A stretch of 64,000 bases of DNA, taken from assembly GCA_907163375.1 (NCBI GenBank), contig CAJQUW010003161.1, positions 1-64,000 of the forward strand, in the 5' to 3' direction. The translations under genes and the position numbers were made by a program. Under the pieces are notes generated by a model. The model ran no database searches. It was not told the origin of the DNA and saw nothing but the letters and a program-made list of their open reading frames with translations. Numbering within the stretch: the first letter of the stretch is position 1; every line of letters begins with the position of its first letter. The DNA comes from Prostheceraeus crozeri. Its lineage: Eukaryota; Platyhelminthes; Polycladida; Euryleptidae. Positions 1-11,456 of the stretch are shown piece by piece.

Positions 1-1739
1 TCATGCAGAGGCGCTTATAGTGAATAGTTAGCATGTATAGATCGGCAATATCTGTCCTTCAAAGCAGTCGTGGTGTGTCTGTGTGTTTAATATCCTGAAA
101 AATTCAAGTCTGCAGCGCACTTATCAGGGACATTCGATGTCAAGATGCGGCACACATTCGTCGGATTTTAAGTTCTAAAGAAGGTTCTATTAAACTTGTA
201 ACGTGGCATAAATGTGAAAATAAAAAACCTCCTCAGAGGTAGGGGAGGGTTGTCTAAAATGATACACTTAAAAACCCATGGATAGGCCTGTGTTGCAAAA
301 AAATCCAAAAGGTGGTGTTACCGGATAATTAAACAGAATTTTTTTTACAAATTATAGAAATGTGGATCAATGAGCATGATTTAGTGATGATACCATTGAG
401 TAAAATTTCAATGAAAATTTCAATGTTCTAGTTTTTCCCGTAGATGTTTGCATCAAAAAAAAAATTCACAATTTATTTTTATGCCATATCCTGAATGAAA
501 CTTAAAGTGAAAATCATTTTTGGTTACAGCAGACGAAGACCAATTAAAGGATGTGTACGTGTAGAACACTGACAATATACCTATATCTTGACCACAAAAT
601 GTAAGACAAGATCACTCCAAAAAACACTAAAATATCCGTATTTTACCATATACAGTAACTAGAGTATGTTCGAAAAGTTTACCTAGGGTAAGGAGTGGCT
701 AAGCGGATCTACGGGGCATAGCGGATCAGCGGAATATTTTCTAAACAATAGCCACGATCGATCATCTAATGCACCAGTTCGTCATTATCAGTTCCCTTCA
801 TTTTGATGTCATGGCATCAAATGATAGGACTCCGGACTCCAGCCTATAACTAGACCCGAAACACAATACAAACAAATTATTTATCCATGTGCATAGCTGT
901 CCTTGTCTTGATGTCAAATTTCTTCGTCAAGCAGAAGTACAGTACAGAGACAGCAGTGCATGCAAAGCTTAATGTAATTATTGAGGGAATGAACCGTGAT
1001 AGTGAAAAAAGATTGCCCTTTCACACGGTGATTTAAAAGAGAAGACAAGCCTTCCTAGCCTCGAGCACACCTACGCACTAAAGGTCACATCAGAGACAAA
1101 AGTGAAACACTAGCTTGTTTAAGAAGATTACCTCATAACCTTGAATCAACGATCGTGTGTGATGGCTCCTCCTAAGCGAATATATGCTCATATCGTTTGT
1201 GTAGAAGGATGGGGGATTTTCCTGCCAGACTGGAGAAAACCGTGTGAAGCACTCAACAAGATGGGAGGAGCCGAGTCGCATGCATTCAACTTAAAGCGAC
1301 ATTTGGTACTTGGGTACTTCTATTCAACCCCCACATTTCTGTTGTTGACACCGGAAGTGTTGCATCGTCAACGATCCTCTCTTGCTCCTAAGGGCAGTCT
1401 CACTAACATCGCATAGCTGTGAGTGTGTAAATCTCCTCTTATCTGACTTGTAGAACATTTACAGTCTCAGAATTAGACAACTGCTCTTTTGTTGTCTGTA
1501 GACAACAATACCACGAAGTTCAAGATCACATCTGTACCTTGTATTCTGACTGATTAACCGAGAGACCAATCCCTCATCCCAGGGGTCAAGTAAGACTTCT
1601 CAGTGGTGTTGTGCTACCACTCAGTGACAGATCAAGTCTATTCTAAATCAATGTGACTAAGTTTGACGAAATTCGATGAATTTTGAAGCATTGTAAAATG
1701 TGGGGGGGGGGAGAATAGAAGTACCTGACATGTGATAAA
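1..1739. other. Non-coding stretch without a recognisable gene
   Basis: No convincing gene is seen. Short open frames here (for example 1141-1416) match no family I know and lack exon signals. The words GGGGCATAGCGGATCA near 714 and AATGATAGGACTCCG near 820 recur near 3224 (one base different) and 3020, so the stretch probably carries ends of old repeats. Confidence 0.4.
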
Positions 1740-1747
1740 CCAAAGAC

Positions 1748-2830
1748 CAGTGGCGTCGCGTGCTCCCTGACCATAGGCCTTCACTGGGCATTGGGATACT
1801 ATTTCTATACAAAGCACTTTTATGTCACAACATTAATTTAATAAAAGCTGAATTTTTAATAACAATTTTCCGAACATTTTTTGAGGTCAAGTGAAAGTAC
1901 ACATGAGAAGTGATTGCTCATGTCACTTGACCGCCTTACTCAACGAGCTGAGATCACTACATCCTCTCTCTGTCCAGACCACATTTTCTCGAGAGAAAAG
2001 GAGGCAAGGCGAGCAGTTTCTTGCGTTTTTGACGCCCGGTCAGCCACTCACATGTTTGAAATTTTGATGCATTAAAATGTCTTGTGTATTTTTTATTTCT
2101 TTCTGTGTGAGTACTTTCAATTTCATATCAGGTGTTGGCATACCTTGCTTGCCGACTGTCATCTTTTCAGCATATTCCCTTGGGACGAAAGGTGTGGTCA
2201 TGATCTCATCTGCAGCACTAAACATAGCGTCACATCAATCACGTAAAAACAAATTATGGAATTCTACCGAACCTGAGTGTTCGAGTCAGATGCATTACTC
2301 TGCATTCATTGGAGAACGCTCATCATCTGATCACAGTCTTGTCTGAACGTCATCCATCTGCCACTGTTGACGTATTGGCCTCTCTCACATTAAGCGAAGC
2401 TGGGAACAATTGGGTTGCGCTTCCCTTTCTATATTTAGGCACCGCGCCTCGATCAAGAATTGCATAGAATTTCATTGCAAAAATTGGAGAAAACAAAACA
2501 TTATGTCTATCGGGAAAGCCAATATTGTTGCGGGCGCGTGCGCTTACTGCCTCACACGCACACAACTCTCTTTCGCTGTCTGAACATCAGTGCTCCGTCT
2601 GAACACATGACTAGCTTGTGTGTCTAATTGTTCGAAGAAAACAGCTGTGATTCAAGCACGTGCAGCAAAACTGTTCACTCTTGAGGTTGAGAGTCTGATT
2701 TTGAGACGAAAGCTATCACGAGAAGCTATCGAATTTAAATGAATGATGACACTTTTCATTTTTATAAATGTTGGTAAATAATTTTTGAAGATGCACCGAA
2801 GGCCTCGCAGGTACGGAGAAGACGCCACTG
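1748..2830 (-). mobile_element. hAT DNA transposon relic, TTF-type zinc-finger family
   Basis: The element starts CAGTGGCGTC and ends GACGCCACTG, and both ends are flanked by an exact 8-bp duplication, CCAAAGAC (1740-1747 and 2831-2838). Those are hallmarks of the hAT superfamily. On the minus strand around 1930-2230 a decayed frame reads toward a TTF-type zinc finger: a CSPCLLFS motif is followed by W and GCSDLSSLSKAVK, as at the N-terminus of ZMYM/SCAND3-like hAT transposases. The frame is closed by stops and the catalytic DDE region is absent, so this is an internally deleted, non-autonomous copy of 1,083 bp. Superfamily is secure; family placement is inferred from the zinc-finger motif. 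Confidence 0.85.
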
Positions 2831-2838
2831 CCAAAGAC

Positions 2839-4535
2839 TATGTGATAGGCTAAACTTTCATTGAAAATGATTGATGCAGCAATGATCACTAAAAATAGGT
2901 TCATGCAAGCCTACAATGATCTATGATGTAGGTTACCAGTTGTTTTAAAAACTAGCTTTATGTACTTGCCACCCGGAATCGGAGTCTCATCAACCCCCGG
3001 AGTCGGAATCCTGTTAAAATGATAGGACTCCGCATCCTTGATGTAGGCCTAAAGTGCGGTGAGTAGAACAATGCGCTTCACATAGCTTAGCGTTGACAAC
3101 AGTGGGTTAATCTGATACCAAATGAAATATCGGGGTCTGCTGATGTTATGGCATCACTACTACCGCAATTAACTCATACTAAATGTGCGTAACATATTTT
3201 GCAACTATCATACATTGGGGTGGGGCATAGTGGATCACCTGATCTGCCATGCATACCCACAAAAAATTAACATTCTCTTCTCACTAGTTCATCTCTATCA
3301 AGTTCACTATTCATAACAGTTTTGCTGTCTACATCTAATCTGATATCAGGAGAGTTTATATCTGGCCGAAGACTAATCCGCTGTACTAAGACTACAGATT
3401 GAGAAGCTTAGGAACAGCGTTAGAAATTTAGAATCCACTAGGCCAAACCATAAATGAAAATCCTGTTGTTTTTCATTAGTAGATACTATACATACTTAGC
3501 GGGAAATTGATTGTTTTATTTGCGCGAATATCTTCATTAAGAGTTTATCAATTAGATGTGTTTTAACTTGACAGCCTATGCGTGCATGAAGTTTATAGTA
3601 AGGGGCCAGCAATAATGCACAATTTCATGAATCTAACTTTTCTCTCTCCAATAATGTCACCATTGCCATTGACCTTTCCGATGTAGGACAAAAACAACAC
3701 ACAAGCGCAAATCAAAGTAATCAAGTTTATCACGATCCAAGTTATGAAGAGGGACTTCTTAGCCTACTGCGCATGAAAGTGAAAGAATTCTAAGAGTAGG
3801 TCTAACTGTCGCTGATAACGCTACTGATAACAGTTCTGCAGCATGCGATAAATCTTTCCTCGCCACTGTCTTGCAAAAGTCTCCGGTGCACGTACGAGTG
3901 TGAATATACTTGAAAAAGAAAACGTAAAGTTCAACGAGGATGCGCGTCTTAACATCGATGACACCAATGGTGAGAAAAACAAAATTATTTTTGGGAGAGT
4001 GTCCAATATTACACGAAATATCACTTTCAAATTTTCAGAGAGTCTGACAGCGATGATGGACCGCAGAAATGTCAGCTTAAGTAAGGACAGCGAAACGGAA
4101 AAAGCGCAACGTTGGGGAGGAAACGAGGCTAGATTGTCTGTGCATTTACTGTGAGAAACCATGGTCCGAATCGAGGCATCGTGAGGAATGGCACACTGCA
4201 GAAAATGTGAACAATAGGCCCACATACGGGTACGAAGCGGCAAATGAAAACTTTATATGTGATTATTGCTGACTACTGATTGAATCCATGACATGACATA
4301 GCTTTATTTTTATTGTTTTTAATGAAAGATGTCGTGATCCGATAAGTGGATCCTTTCGTAATTCCAGAATTTTGGCTCTGATGACTAATACATTTTATAC
4401 TAAGTCAAGATCACTCAAATTTTACTTTTTGGTCTCATAGAGTTGTCATCCATCTAAAAACAATGCTCTTGGTATGAATAGATACAAAATGAGCTTCAAA
4501 TTCAAGTGATCCACTGCCGCTTCACTCACGAAATT
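2839..4535. other. Non-coding stretch, no gene seen
   Basis: I find no supported gene. Around 2968-3045 the words GGAGTC and GGACTCC are repeated, and AATGATAGGACTCCG also occurs near 820. Around 3216-3236 the word GGGGCATAGTGGATCA resembles 714-729. These look like the eroded ends of small repeats whose limits I cannot fix. Confidence 0.35.
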
Positions 4536-4720
4536 TTTTCATGAAATCTAGTGCGGATTCATAAGATTTTCATGAGAGCTCATGAGATTATGATGAGTCT
4601 CATGTATTCTCATATGAAAATATTAAACTCATGATGCTCTAATGAGATGAGTGGTAATGAGGGCATTCATGAGGATATATCTCATGATGCGTTCATGGGA
4701 AAATCATATGAGCATTCATG
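4536..4720. repeat. Imperfect ATGAG/CATGAG-rich tract
   Basis: CATGAG, ATGAGT and TCATGA words recur throughout about 185 bp, giving local self-complementarity. A similar but thinner tract lies at 20690-20800. It directly abuts the CAGGGTGCCCGCG end at 4722. Function is unknown. Confidence 0.5.
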
Positions 4721-4721
4721 A

Positions 4722-4775
4722 CAGGGTGCCCGCGCATTTTCGGAGGATAATTTCCAGACTCATTGATAATCCCAA
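4722..4775 (+). mobile_element. Orphan hAT-like terminus (CAGGGTGCCCGCG)
   Basis: The sequence begins CAGGGTGCCCGCG, the inverse of the end at 20296-20308. Both carry a nearby TCCAGACTCAT word. It looks like the left end of a hAT-type element, but I cannot pair it with a right end sharing a target duplication, so the element is probably truncated. Confidence 0.35.
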
Positions 4776-4799
4776 TTTACCCTAATTCTCCCAAAAATT

Positions 4800-6230
4800 T
4801 GGTTTGATTAACCTAACAGAAGAAAAAAGTTGGTAGAAAGAGCAGCTAGGCTGTATTCGGCAATCAGAAAGGCAATGACAGAGAGTCTACCGACAGAAAG
4901 GAATCACTCAGAGGACAATCCGATTCACGGATAAAAAGCAAAGTCGAAACATAGCACACTACAGTCCGAAGAGAACATGAAAATATACAGGAGCGAGTGC
5001 AATTAATTTAGAAAGGCGGTACGAACCGATGTGAAATATGGCTGCAGGAGCAGAGCTGGAAAAATTCCACTGAAATTTTTTGATTCCAATTCCGACGAAA
5101 AATGGATCCGGATCGGAATTAATTCCAATTCCGATTTTTCCAACTATGTGAAGGAGAAATAACGATTGATTAAGCAGAGTGTGCAGAAGCAGAGACACGC
5201 CAAGCATACCTGCTGATTAGAGATATCAATACAAAATGGGAGCAGAAGCAACGATTTGCCAAAGATCGCGGTGGACACCTGTTCCACACATCCGAAGAGA
5301 CCAATGAGAGATGGACTGAGTAGTGCTGAGACTTGCATGCATAGACGTATGATTATGACACCTCAGTAGTGACGGAACTTGAAGACATAACAGTACAAGA
5401 CGACGACAGAAATGGCGAAATACTCGGGTGCCAAATCGAAACAGCGACCAAGAAACTAAAGCCACATAAGGCTCCAAGGCTCCCGGTATAGATGGCATCA
5501 CAGAAGACGCTACATGTCGGTGGAGTGGAATTGGCAGAAGAGCTGCTCATTACATGCAGTTAAGCATAGTCTGAAGAGAAAGTTCCTGGTGAATGGCACA
5601 AGTTGGTTACAGTGACGCTGCCAAAGAAAGGAGAAGCATCTGCAGCGACTACCTCATCTTATCTCTGATAAAGCACGTGTGCAAAGTGTTCCTCCTGATC
5701 ATCCTAGGGCGTCTGAAAGCTTCTGTCGAGCCATTCCTGGTAAAAGAACACACATGCTTCCGTAGAGACAGCGGTGCTGTGCAACAGATCCTTGCTGATG
5801 GTCTGCTTCATCGATTTCTTAAAGGCTTTCGGCAAGACGCTATTTTGCTTTGCATACCTGGAGTGTGTCATAACAATGCGAAAAGGGTTTTAATTCAGGG
5901 ATGGCCTATCAACAACCCAAGGCTTGCCGATGATAGAACACTTTCGGATGAAATTTGTTGAGAACTTGAGAATAGCCTAAGCCTCGTTTCTTCAGATGTA
6001 AGAGGATCTGGCCGTAAGATCAACACCGATAAAACGAAGGGATTAGTGATAGTGGAGACAAGTCAAAAAGCAGAGCTTTCGACCAACAGCAGTGCAATCG
6101 AAACAGTCACCTTTCCAGGAATCACGATTGACGGAGAGTGATGAGCGATGAAATTCGTCAGCGCATTGGCATGGCATTCAGGACGCTAGCAGGTTTTGTA
6201 AAAATATGGAGGAGTCACGTGATTAGCATA
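4800..6230 (+). pseudogene. RTE-type LINE relic, 5' portion (linker and reverse transcriptase)
   Basis: Broken plus-strand frames follow the order of an RTE-type reverse transcriptase. A basic linker near 4990-5040 is followed by KKLKPHKAP near 5450 (family pattern LK..KAPG.DGI), PGEWHKLVTVTLPKKGEA near 5585 (P.EW....I.P..KKG), then KHVCKVFLLIILGRLKA near 5670 and EHTCFRRDSGAVQQI near 5745 (QAGFR). A stretch near 6135-6225 reads EIRQRIGMAFRTLAG and IWRSHVIS, typical of the thumb region. Several frameshifts and stops are present, so the copy is dead. It is interrupted by a MITE at 5051-5148 and by the Harbinger/foldback pair, and resumes at 8838. Confidence 0.75.
5051..5148. mobile_element. 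98-bp hAT MITE (CAGAGCTGGAA ends)
   Basis: The element starts CAGAGCTGGAAAAAT and ends ATTTTTCCAACTATG, giving imperfect inverted termini of about 15 bp. The flanks TGCAGGAG (5043-5050) and TGAAGGAG (5149-5156) match at 7 of 8 positions, as expected for an aged hAT target duplication. The interior repeats ATTCCAATTCCG-like words. Its end resembles CAGAGTTGGAAGT at 10771. It sits inside the RTE relic. Confidence 0.65.
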
Positions 6231-6385
6231 AAGCTCCATTCACACAGGCGACAGCGACAGCTTGCGACATTGACGACACCGTTCAGACCACCTCGGCGAC
6301 ACTCTGACGACATTTCGACGGCATTCACGCGACAAATTAACACAGAATCATTAACGTTTTTCATAAATATCTTATTACTCATTAC

Positions 6386-7073
6386 TAGGGCAACCCAAAG
6401 TTGCATTAAAAATCTTCAAAAGTTGCACTTAAAATTCAAAAAGTTGCAAAAAGTTGCAATAAAAGCCCCCGAATAGCTTGAAATAAATGCTATGGGTGAA
6501 ATAGCAACATATAATGGCAATCATGGCTAAAAAGTTAATATGCACGTGTATGCCCGTTTGAATTTGTTCTATTCAAATTAAAAATAAGTAACTAGCGTTC
6601 ATTTAACAATATATATTTTCACGTCATACAAAACAAAATTCATACCAACTAAAAAAATAAGTTCACAATACAAACGTCGATTAATCACTGCTGTTGTAGT
6701 ACAAGACAAGGTAAGCCTCAATATTTTCAGGATGAAAATGTCGATCGTCAGCAAGAAGTTTTTCAATAAAGAGAAAATTCTTTCCACTGATTTGGAAGTG
6801 GGATGACAACGCTGAAACAACACATACAAAGAAGGAGAAGTAGTTGACGTAAATGCTATTTATAGAAAAGCGTCACCACACAATTCTTAGAATTGAAAAC
6901 ATGACGAAATGCATCTAGATTGGGTTTAACCGGTAGCTGAGTTGATCCAAGAGTGAGGAAATTAAAAACTTATCTTTATTACAAATGACAGTGAAAGTTG
7001 CAAAATGTTGCATTTTACCTTAAAATATGCAAAAAAGTTGCAAAAAGTTGCACTGCAACTTTGGGTTGCCCTA
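6386..7073 (-). mobile_element. hAT element nested in the Harbinger copy
   Basis: Ends are TAGGGCAACCCAAAGTTGCA and its inverse, flanked by an exact 8-bp duplication CTCATTAC (6378-6385 and 7074-7081). Subterminal AAAGTTGCA words are repeated at both ends. On the minus strand around 6665-6800, decayed frames resemble the hAT C-terminal dimerisation region: SVERIFSLLKNFL in one frame and EKLLADDRHFHPENIEAYLV in another. The element is 688 bp, so it retains only the tail of a transposase gene. It is younger than the Harbinger insertion. Confidence 0.85.
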
Positions 7074-7280
7074 CTCATTACTGTGTTTTTTTATTATCAC
7101 TATGATCTTCCTTGCATGATCAGCTTTCAAACGAATACAAATATGGTTCGGTTATCAACTGTATTTTATTGATATTTTGTGAATCAATTACTCGTCAGTA
7201 ACCGATCCTTTTCAACAAGCATGCTTAGTTATTGGCGTCAGCTTGAAGAAATTTCATTGGGTTAAAGATGGTGTGAGGTC

Positions 7281-7577
7281 ATGCTTTTGTCCATTTTTGC
7301 GGAAATTGGGTCTAGCACATGGCTGAGTTTGCATATCCTTGCAATGATGTCTGACGCAGAGGTTGTGTTATTCTTCCACTATCTACATCGGCGAAAGCAA
7401 AGAAGGCGCATTTGGCAGAGGAGCCACATTGAAGGCAGAGAAGAGAGAGGGGAAATGCTGCTGTTCAAGGAACTGTATACGGATGAAGAATCCTTCTACA
7501 TGTACTCCCGCATGAGTCGTCGAACTTTTGCTTTTTCATTGTCTTTAATCGGACCAGCGATCCAAAAGTTGGAATAA
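7281..7577 (+). pseudogene. HARBI1-like transposase, N-terminal fragment
   Basis: This 98-residue frame carries HRRKQRRRIWQRSHIEGRE followed by LLFKELYTDEESFYMYSRMS and RTFAFSLSLIGPAIQKL. That pattern (basic W-containing motif, then a short acidic helix, then FxxYxRMS..F..LL..I...I.K) is the N-terminal region of Harbinger nuclease proteins. The conserved DDE core that should follow is absent; instead AAAGTTGGAATAACCA is repeated twice at 7563-7602 and the frame stops. The start codon cannot be fixed because the fragment may begin inside an exon. Confidence 0.65.
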
Positions 7578-8091
7578 CCAACACATCAAAAGTTGGAATA
7601 ACCACTACCCATCCCATGAATTTATCTCCACACATTTTCTTGTCATGTTTGATATCAAATTGAAGCAAATGTTTTTCTCTACCCTGTACACAAATATTCA
7701 GGTATCGCAAGCTCAAAACGAAAAGCCAATGATTTTGTTTTCGTTCTGACTACCAGCCACTACACATTTTTGTGTTCCTGCACAGAAAGCTATGATCCTA
7801 AATCATTTGTCAAGTCATTCTCGTCTCATTCACCTGCAGATGTGCGGGGCAAACCAACGACTTCACGCGACATGACAAATTTTGGAGCTCCTATCTCTAA
7901 CATAGGTCGCCGAGAATTTCAGAACATTTTTCTGAGCGAGAAGCGTGTCGTCGAATGTAGCGTTCATGTCGCGTGGTCTATGTGAACGCGCAGGCAGGTT
8001 TACATATAATCTTGAAATAACTGCTGCAATTGACTGCAATGATTGACAGTGTCGCTACCGTGTCGTGCCGCCTGTCTGAATGGAGCTTATA

Positions 8092-8835
8092 GTCCGGGAG
8101 CTAGCGTGAAGTTGTGCAGGGAACGAGGCAGTACATAAAACTTTCACATAGCATAGTACACCTCTAACCTACTGCAAAACTTCGCGTCTGCCGGATCAGA
8201 TCATTTGCTTTTCAGAAATAGAGAGGATAACACAATCCTATGTATTTCCAGTGGTAAAATTGTGACATTTAAGGTGTTGACTCCATTTTTTCGAATTTTT
8301 GCTCATAAAAGTTAGACAAATTGGTATTTTGTTGAACTGGTTATTATAGAAATCATCTACAGATCATGATCTTTCAAATGAGTTATCATTCAGTGACAGA
8401 GGATGAAGTAAAGTGTACAAACAGACACTTTTCGTTAAAGTATATCAACAATTTTCCTGAAATTTCTATGTTAAAATTTGCAGTTACACCAACGAAAAGT
8501 GTCTGTTTGTACACTTTACTTCATCCTCTGTCACTGAATGATAACTCATTTGAAAGATCATGATCTGCAGATGATTTCTATAATAACCAGTTCAACAAAA
8601 TACCAATTTGTCTAACTTTTATGAGCAAAAATTCGAAAAAATGGAGTCAACACCTTAAATGTCACAATTTTACCACTGGAAATACATAGGATTGTGTTAT
8701 CCTCTCTATTTCTGAAAAGCAAATGATCTGATCCGGCAGACGCGAAGTTTTGCAGTAGGTTAGAGGTGTACTATGCTATGTGAAAGTTTTATGTACTACC
8801 TCGTTCCCTGTACAACTTCACGCTAGCTCCCGGAC
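8092..8835. repeat. Near-perfect foldback element: 345-bp arms, 54-bp loop
   Basis: Arms at 8092-8436 and 8491-8835 are reverse complements with no gaps and only three mismatches that I can find, all transitions. The loop is 8437-8490. The structure starts GTCCGGGAGCTAGCG, ends with its inverse and is bounded by TA on each side (8090-8091, 8836-8837). It looks like a TA-targeting foldback MITE inserted into the ATA that flanks the Harbinger copy. There is no coding potential; the open frame across it is incidental. A transcript would fold into one very long hairpin, the form of precursor from which hairpin siRNAs are cut in animals. Confidence 0.9.
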
Positions 8836-8837
8836 TA

Positions 8838-9320
8838 AGAACTATAATGCACGGTGTTGCAAACGTGTTTCTAGCGTGCTGATGCTTACTTCGGAAACGT
8901 GGACGCTGAGAAAGACGGATAAGCGGCGTCTCGATGCCTTTGAGTTGCGGTGCTTCCAAGGGATTTTAGGTGTTAAATGGTTCCACCGCACCACCAATTA
9001 TGAAGTCGTGAGAAGAGTAGAACCAAAGTTGCGGCTTGTGTAGATGATTAATAAGCGCAAAATTTGTCTTTTCGACATCTGCCACATGAGAGATATTTAC
9101 TTATAGAAGATCGTGCTGCTTTATATCGCGAATGGCAACAGTTGTAGAGCCGATCCATGATGTGGTGGACAGAAGGCATCAAAGGTTGGTGAAGCTGACC
9201 TACACGCGATCGCTACGATGACATAAGAGACCGGCGGAAAATAACCAGACATGTGCTCGTACTTCAAGACGCCAACTAATGATTCGACCTCAGTCGTAAA
9301 TCAAGCAAAGTGAGCAAAAC
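8838..9320 (+). pseudogene. RTE-type LINE relic, C-terminal portion
   Basis: This continues the LINE interrupted at 6230. The frame from about 8838 reads NYNARCCKRVSSVLML, then SETWTLRKTDKRRLDAFELR and CFQGILGVKWFHRTTNYEVVRRV. That is the RTE C-terminal pattern: YNA.V.SVLLYG.ETWTL, K...RL.AFE.RCLR.IL.I.W.....N.EV. Further decayed motifs (WWTEGIKG near 9160, DDIRDRRKITRHV near 9220) match the family's closing W.D.I and DR..WR motifs. Stops after 9043 show it is dead. The join is in frame once the Harbinger and foldback are skipped, although a few residues seem lost there. Confidence 0.75.
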
Positions 9321-9361
9321 GATTTGAGGGACGAACAGTCTGTTTAGTTATTAGTTCTAAC

Positions 9362-10309
9362 CAGTGCATTAGAATTTTTTTGGTGTAGATGAACGAGGTT
9401 CTTAGTCGTTCACTAGTAAGCGATAAAGCTTAGCAAACAGAATTTCCTAATAACTGCCACTGAAATGAAGTAACATTTTTCAGTTCATGAAACTGTAAAT
9501 GAACGAAACTAATGTTTCTCAGTCATACTGTGGGGAAATATAAATAGTCATTATGCGGAAATAAAATTCTCACATCGCTTTTCGCTGTTCGGACACAGAC
9601 AGCCGTTTCAGGCCGCTCAGGCAAATCCCTACTGTTGCTTCTGTTTGTGAACATAATGCAATGTAAATGAGTGATTAAAGATCAGACCAGAAAGGGCTTT
9701 TTAAGGTCATTCTAGCCGGCAAAGCGCCGCGAAGTAATTTTCGTGCTCTTTATGGAATATTTCATAAAATTTCTCTCGATTTCTGCAGGTTACCAAATTT
9801 AAAGTTGTGGTGAAATTCCAAGTAACTATGGCTTCAAATATAAACGAGTTATATACTTCTGGAAAATAGCCTATAATCAACTACTTGATAAATTTAATGG
9901 CATAGGGTTGCCATCTTTCCAGGAATCCGGAGTTTGGAATTGGATGGCTTCTGTAGTAGTAGATTAATGAATGTCAAAGTCGATTTGTGAGACAAAGGAA
10001 AATCAGGTACAGTTGCCTTCAAAATTGACAGAATGACAAAGTAGGCTTATATAACAGACACTATGAAGAATACAGCTTCTTTGATTCTCAATGTGGTCAC
10101 CGAGCGCCAACTCCCACAACGTTGCTGCATTTGAAAGTGAACAAAAAGTGTGTACTTATAACTTGAGTGTTTCAGTCGAACTGGGCGGCAGAGTGCAAAA
10201 TTTCTTTAATGAACACGAGAACTGAGTGAGCGAACAAAATAGTTGAATGAGCGATGAACTGAGTGGCTGAATAGCATGTACATGTAAATGGCCGCATTCA
10301 AATGCACTG
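9362..10309. mobile_element. hAT-like non-autonomous element
   Basis: The left end CAGTGCATTAGAAT and the inverse of the right end, CAGTGCATTTGAAT, match at 13 of 14 positions. TGAACGA-type words are repeated inside both ends (near 9390-9510 and 10190-10260). No convincing 8-bp target duplication remains, so hAT is inferred from the CAGTG start only. No transposase frame is seen. Confidence 0.5.
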
Positions 10310-10762
10310 GAGTAATCGAATCCTGGAACGATCTTTTGCATTCAAGCTTCGAATGCATGCATTTATCGATGGAATGACAAATTGCACCTTAATGAATTTT
10401 ACGCTTCATCAGTAGATGCAATAATGAAAGAGGAATAAGGCTTATTGTACTTTAAAATGTGCGACAAAAATAGTTTTTTTTGGTTTAGATTTGTCGATTT
10501 TTGCAATTATGATGAATGAAACTCAGTGGCTACCACATAGTAGCTGGCATTTAAACGCTTTCAATCTTGAGCGCATGTTTTCAAGTTTTTTTCTATAATC
10601 AGCAAAATAGAATTTTCTTTTTAAGATGATTTTATTCAAATATAATATTAGCCTTTTTGCAACTTCAGCAGTACACAAATGGCATGCATATACGAGCATT
10701 TTTATTGTGCACATAACTCTTAAGCACTGTTTTTAAAAAATGCATGTAGTCTACTACTTGCA
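10310..10762. other. Non-coding spacer
   Basis: AT-rich sequence between two transposons. I see no gene, repeat end or RNA in it. Confidence 0.4.
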
Positions 10763-10912
10763 GCTATAATCAGAGTTGGAAGTGGGTCGTGGGTCATGGG
10801 TCAGGTGGGTCACAAAATCGCGTGGGTCAGGTGGGTCGTGGGTCATATTTTCCCGAAAAATTGGTGGGTCAGGTGGGTTGTGGGTCAGACTTCGTTGACC
10901 CACTTCCAACCA

Positions 10913-11456
10913 GTTTGACCAATGATAGATTTGACAATCTCAAATACAGTAAACTTCATTTTTCGTATTCTTATCATTCATGAAAAATGATTAGGCCTAA
11001 GTCAGTGTCACTGACAGGGGTGATGGATGCACAAAGTCAAAATATGCAACACTGACTTTCACACGCATCATATACAGTTTCGAAAGGGGGCGGAATTCAC
11101 ACAAATTAAAGGCTCGAAAGCAATTGCTGCTGTCTACTGAGAGATGTTGGTTCGTGGAGAGAAGTTGTTTGAGTACTATGGTGTATGCTCGATTCTCTGT
11201 CGCTATGTCTGACGATACCCAATGATGTGCGACCTTCATTTCAGAGATGCAGCCACTGAAGAAGTCTGATATTTAAAGGCTTTATTCATCTTGAAAATTT
11301 TCTTGCAATGCCAGCTGACCTTCGTTTTGTTTGTTTCGTTTGATTTTGTTGGTCTTTCGTAGAAAATATCCTCTGGTAGAGATTAAAATGGTAAATCTCT
11401 GGTAAAGATTGATCAGAGCCTAAATATTTTTGAAATATGTAATTGATCAAAATATC
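10913..11456. other. hAT interior, no gene
   Basis: The interior of the hAT shows no supported coding frame or repeat. Confidence 0.4.

Larger units (their letters stand above)
6231..8088 (+). mobile_element. PIF/Harbinger DNA transposon, internally deleted
   Basis: Inverted ends begin AAGCTCCATTCA and continue into GACAGG/GCGACA-rich sequence on both sides. Flanking ATA occurs at 6228-6230 and 8089-8091. A frame at 7281-7577 matches the N-terminus of HARBI1-like transposases. The gene downstream of that segment is missing, so this copy cannot move itself. Another element, a hAT at 6386-7073, lies inside its left part; without it the copy is about 1.16 kb. The host sequence on both sides is the RTE reverse transcriptase, which resumes at 8838. 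Confidence 0.75.

Noticed and set aside
690-4527. One large element bounded by AGCGGATC words near 700 and GATCCACTGCCGC near 4510
   Set aside because: Similarity between the two sides is short and the borders cannot be aligned over more than a few bases; no target duplication.
8366-8563. 65-residue frame crossing the foldback loop
   Set aside because: It is created by the inverted repeat, spans arm-loop-arm, and resembles no protein family.
10771-10912. A complete 140-bp MITE at the left end of the hAT composite
   Set aside because: The inner end at 10896-10912 is not followed by the GCTATAAT duplication, whereas the far end at 19415 is.
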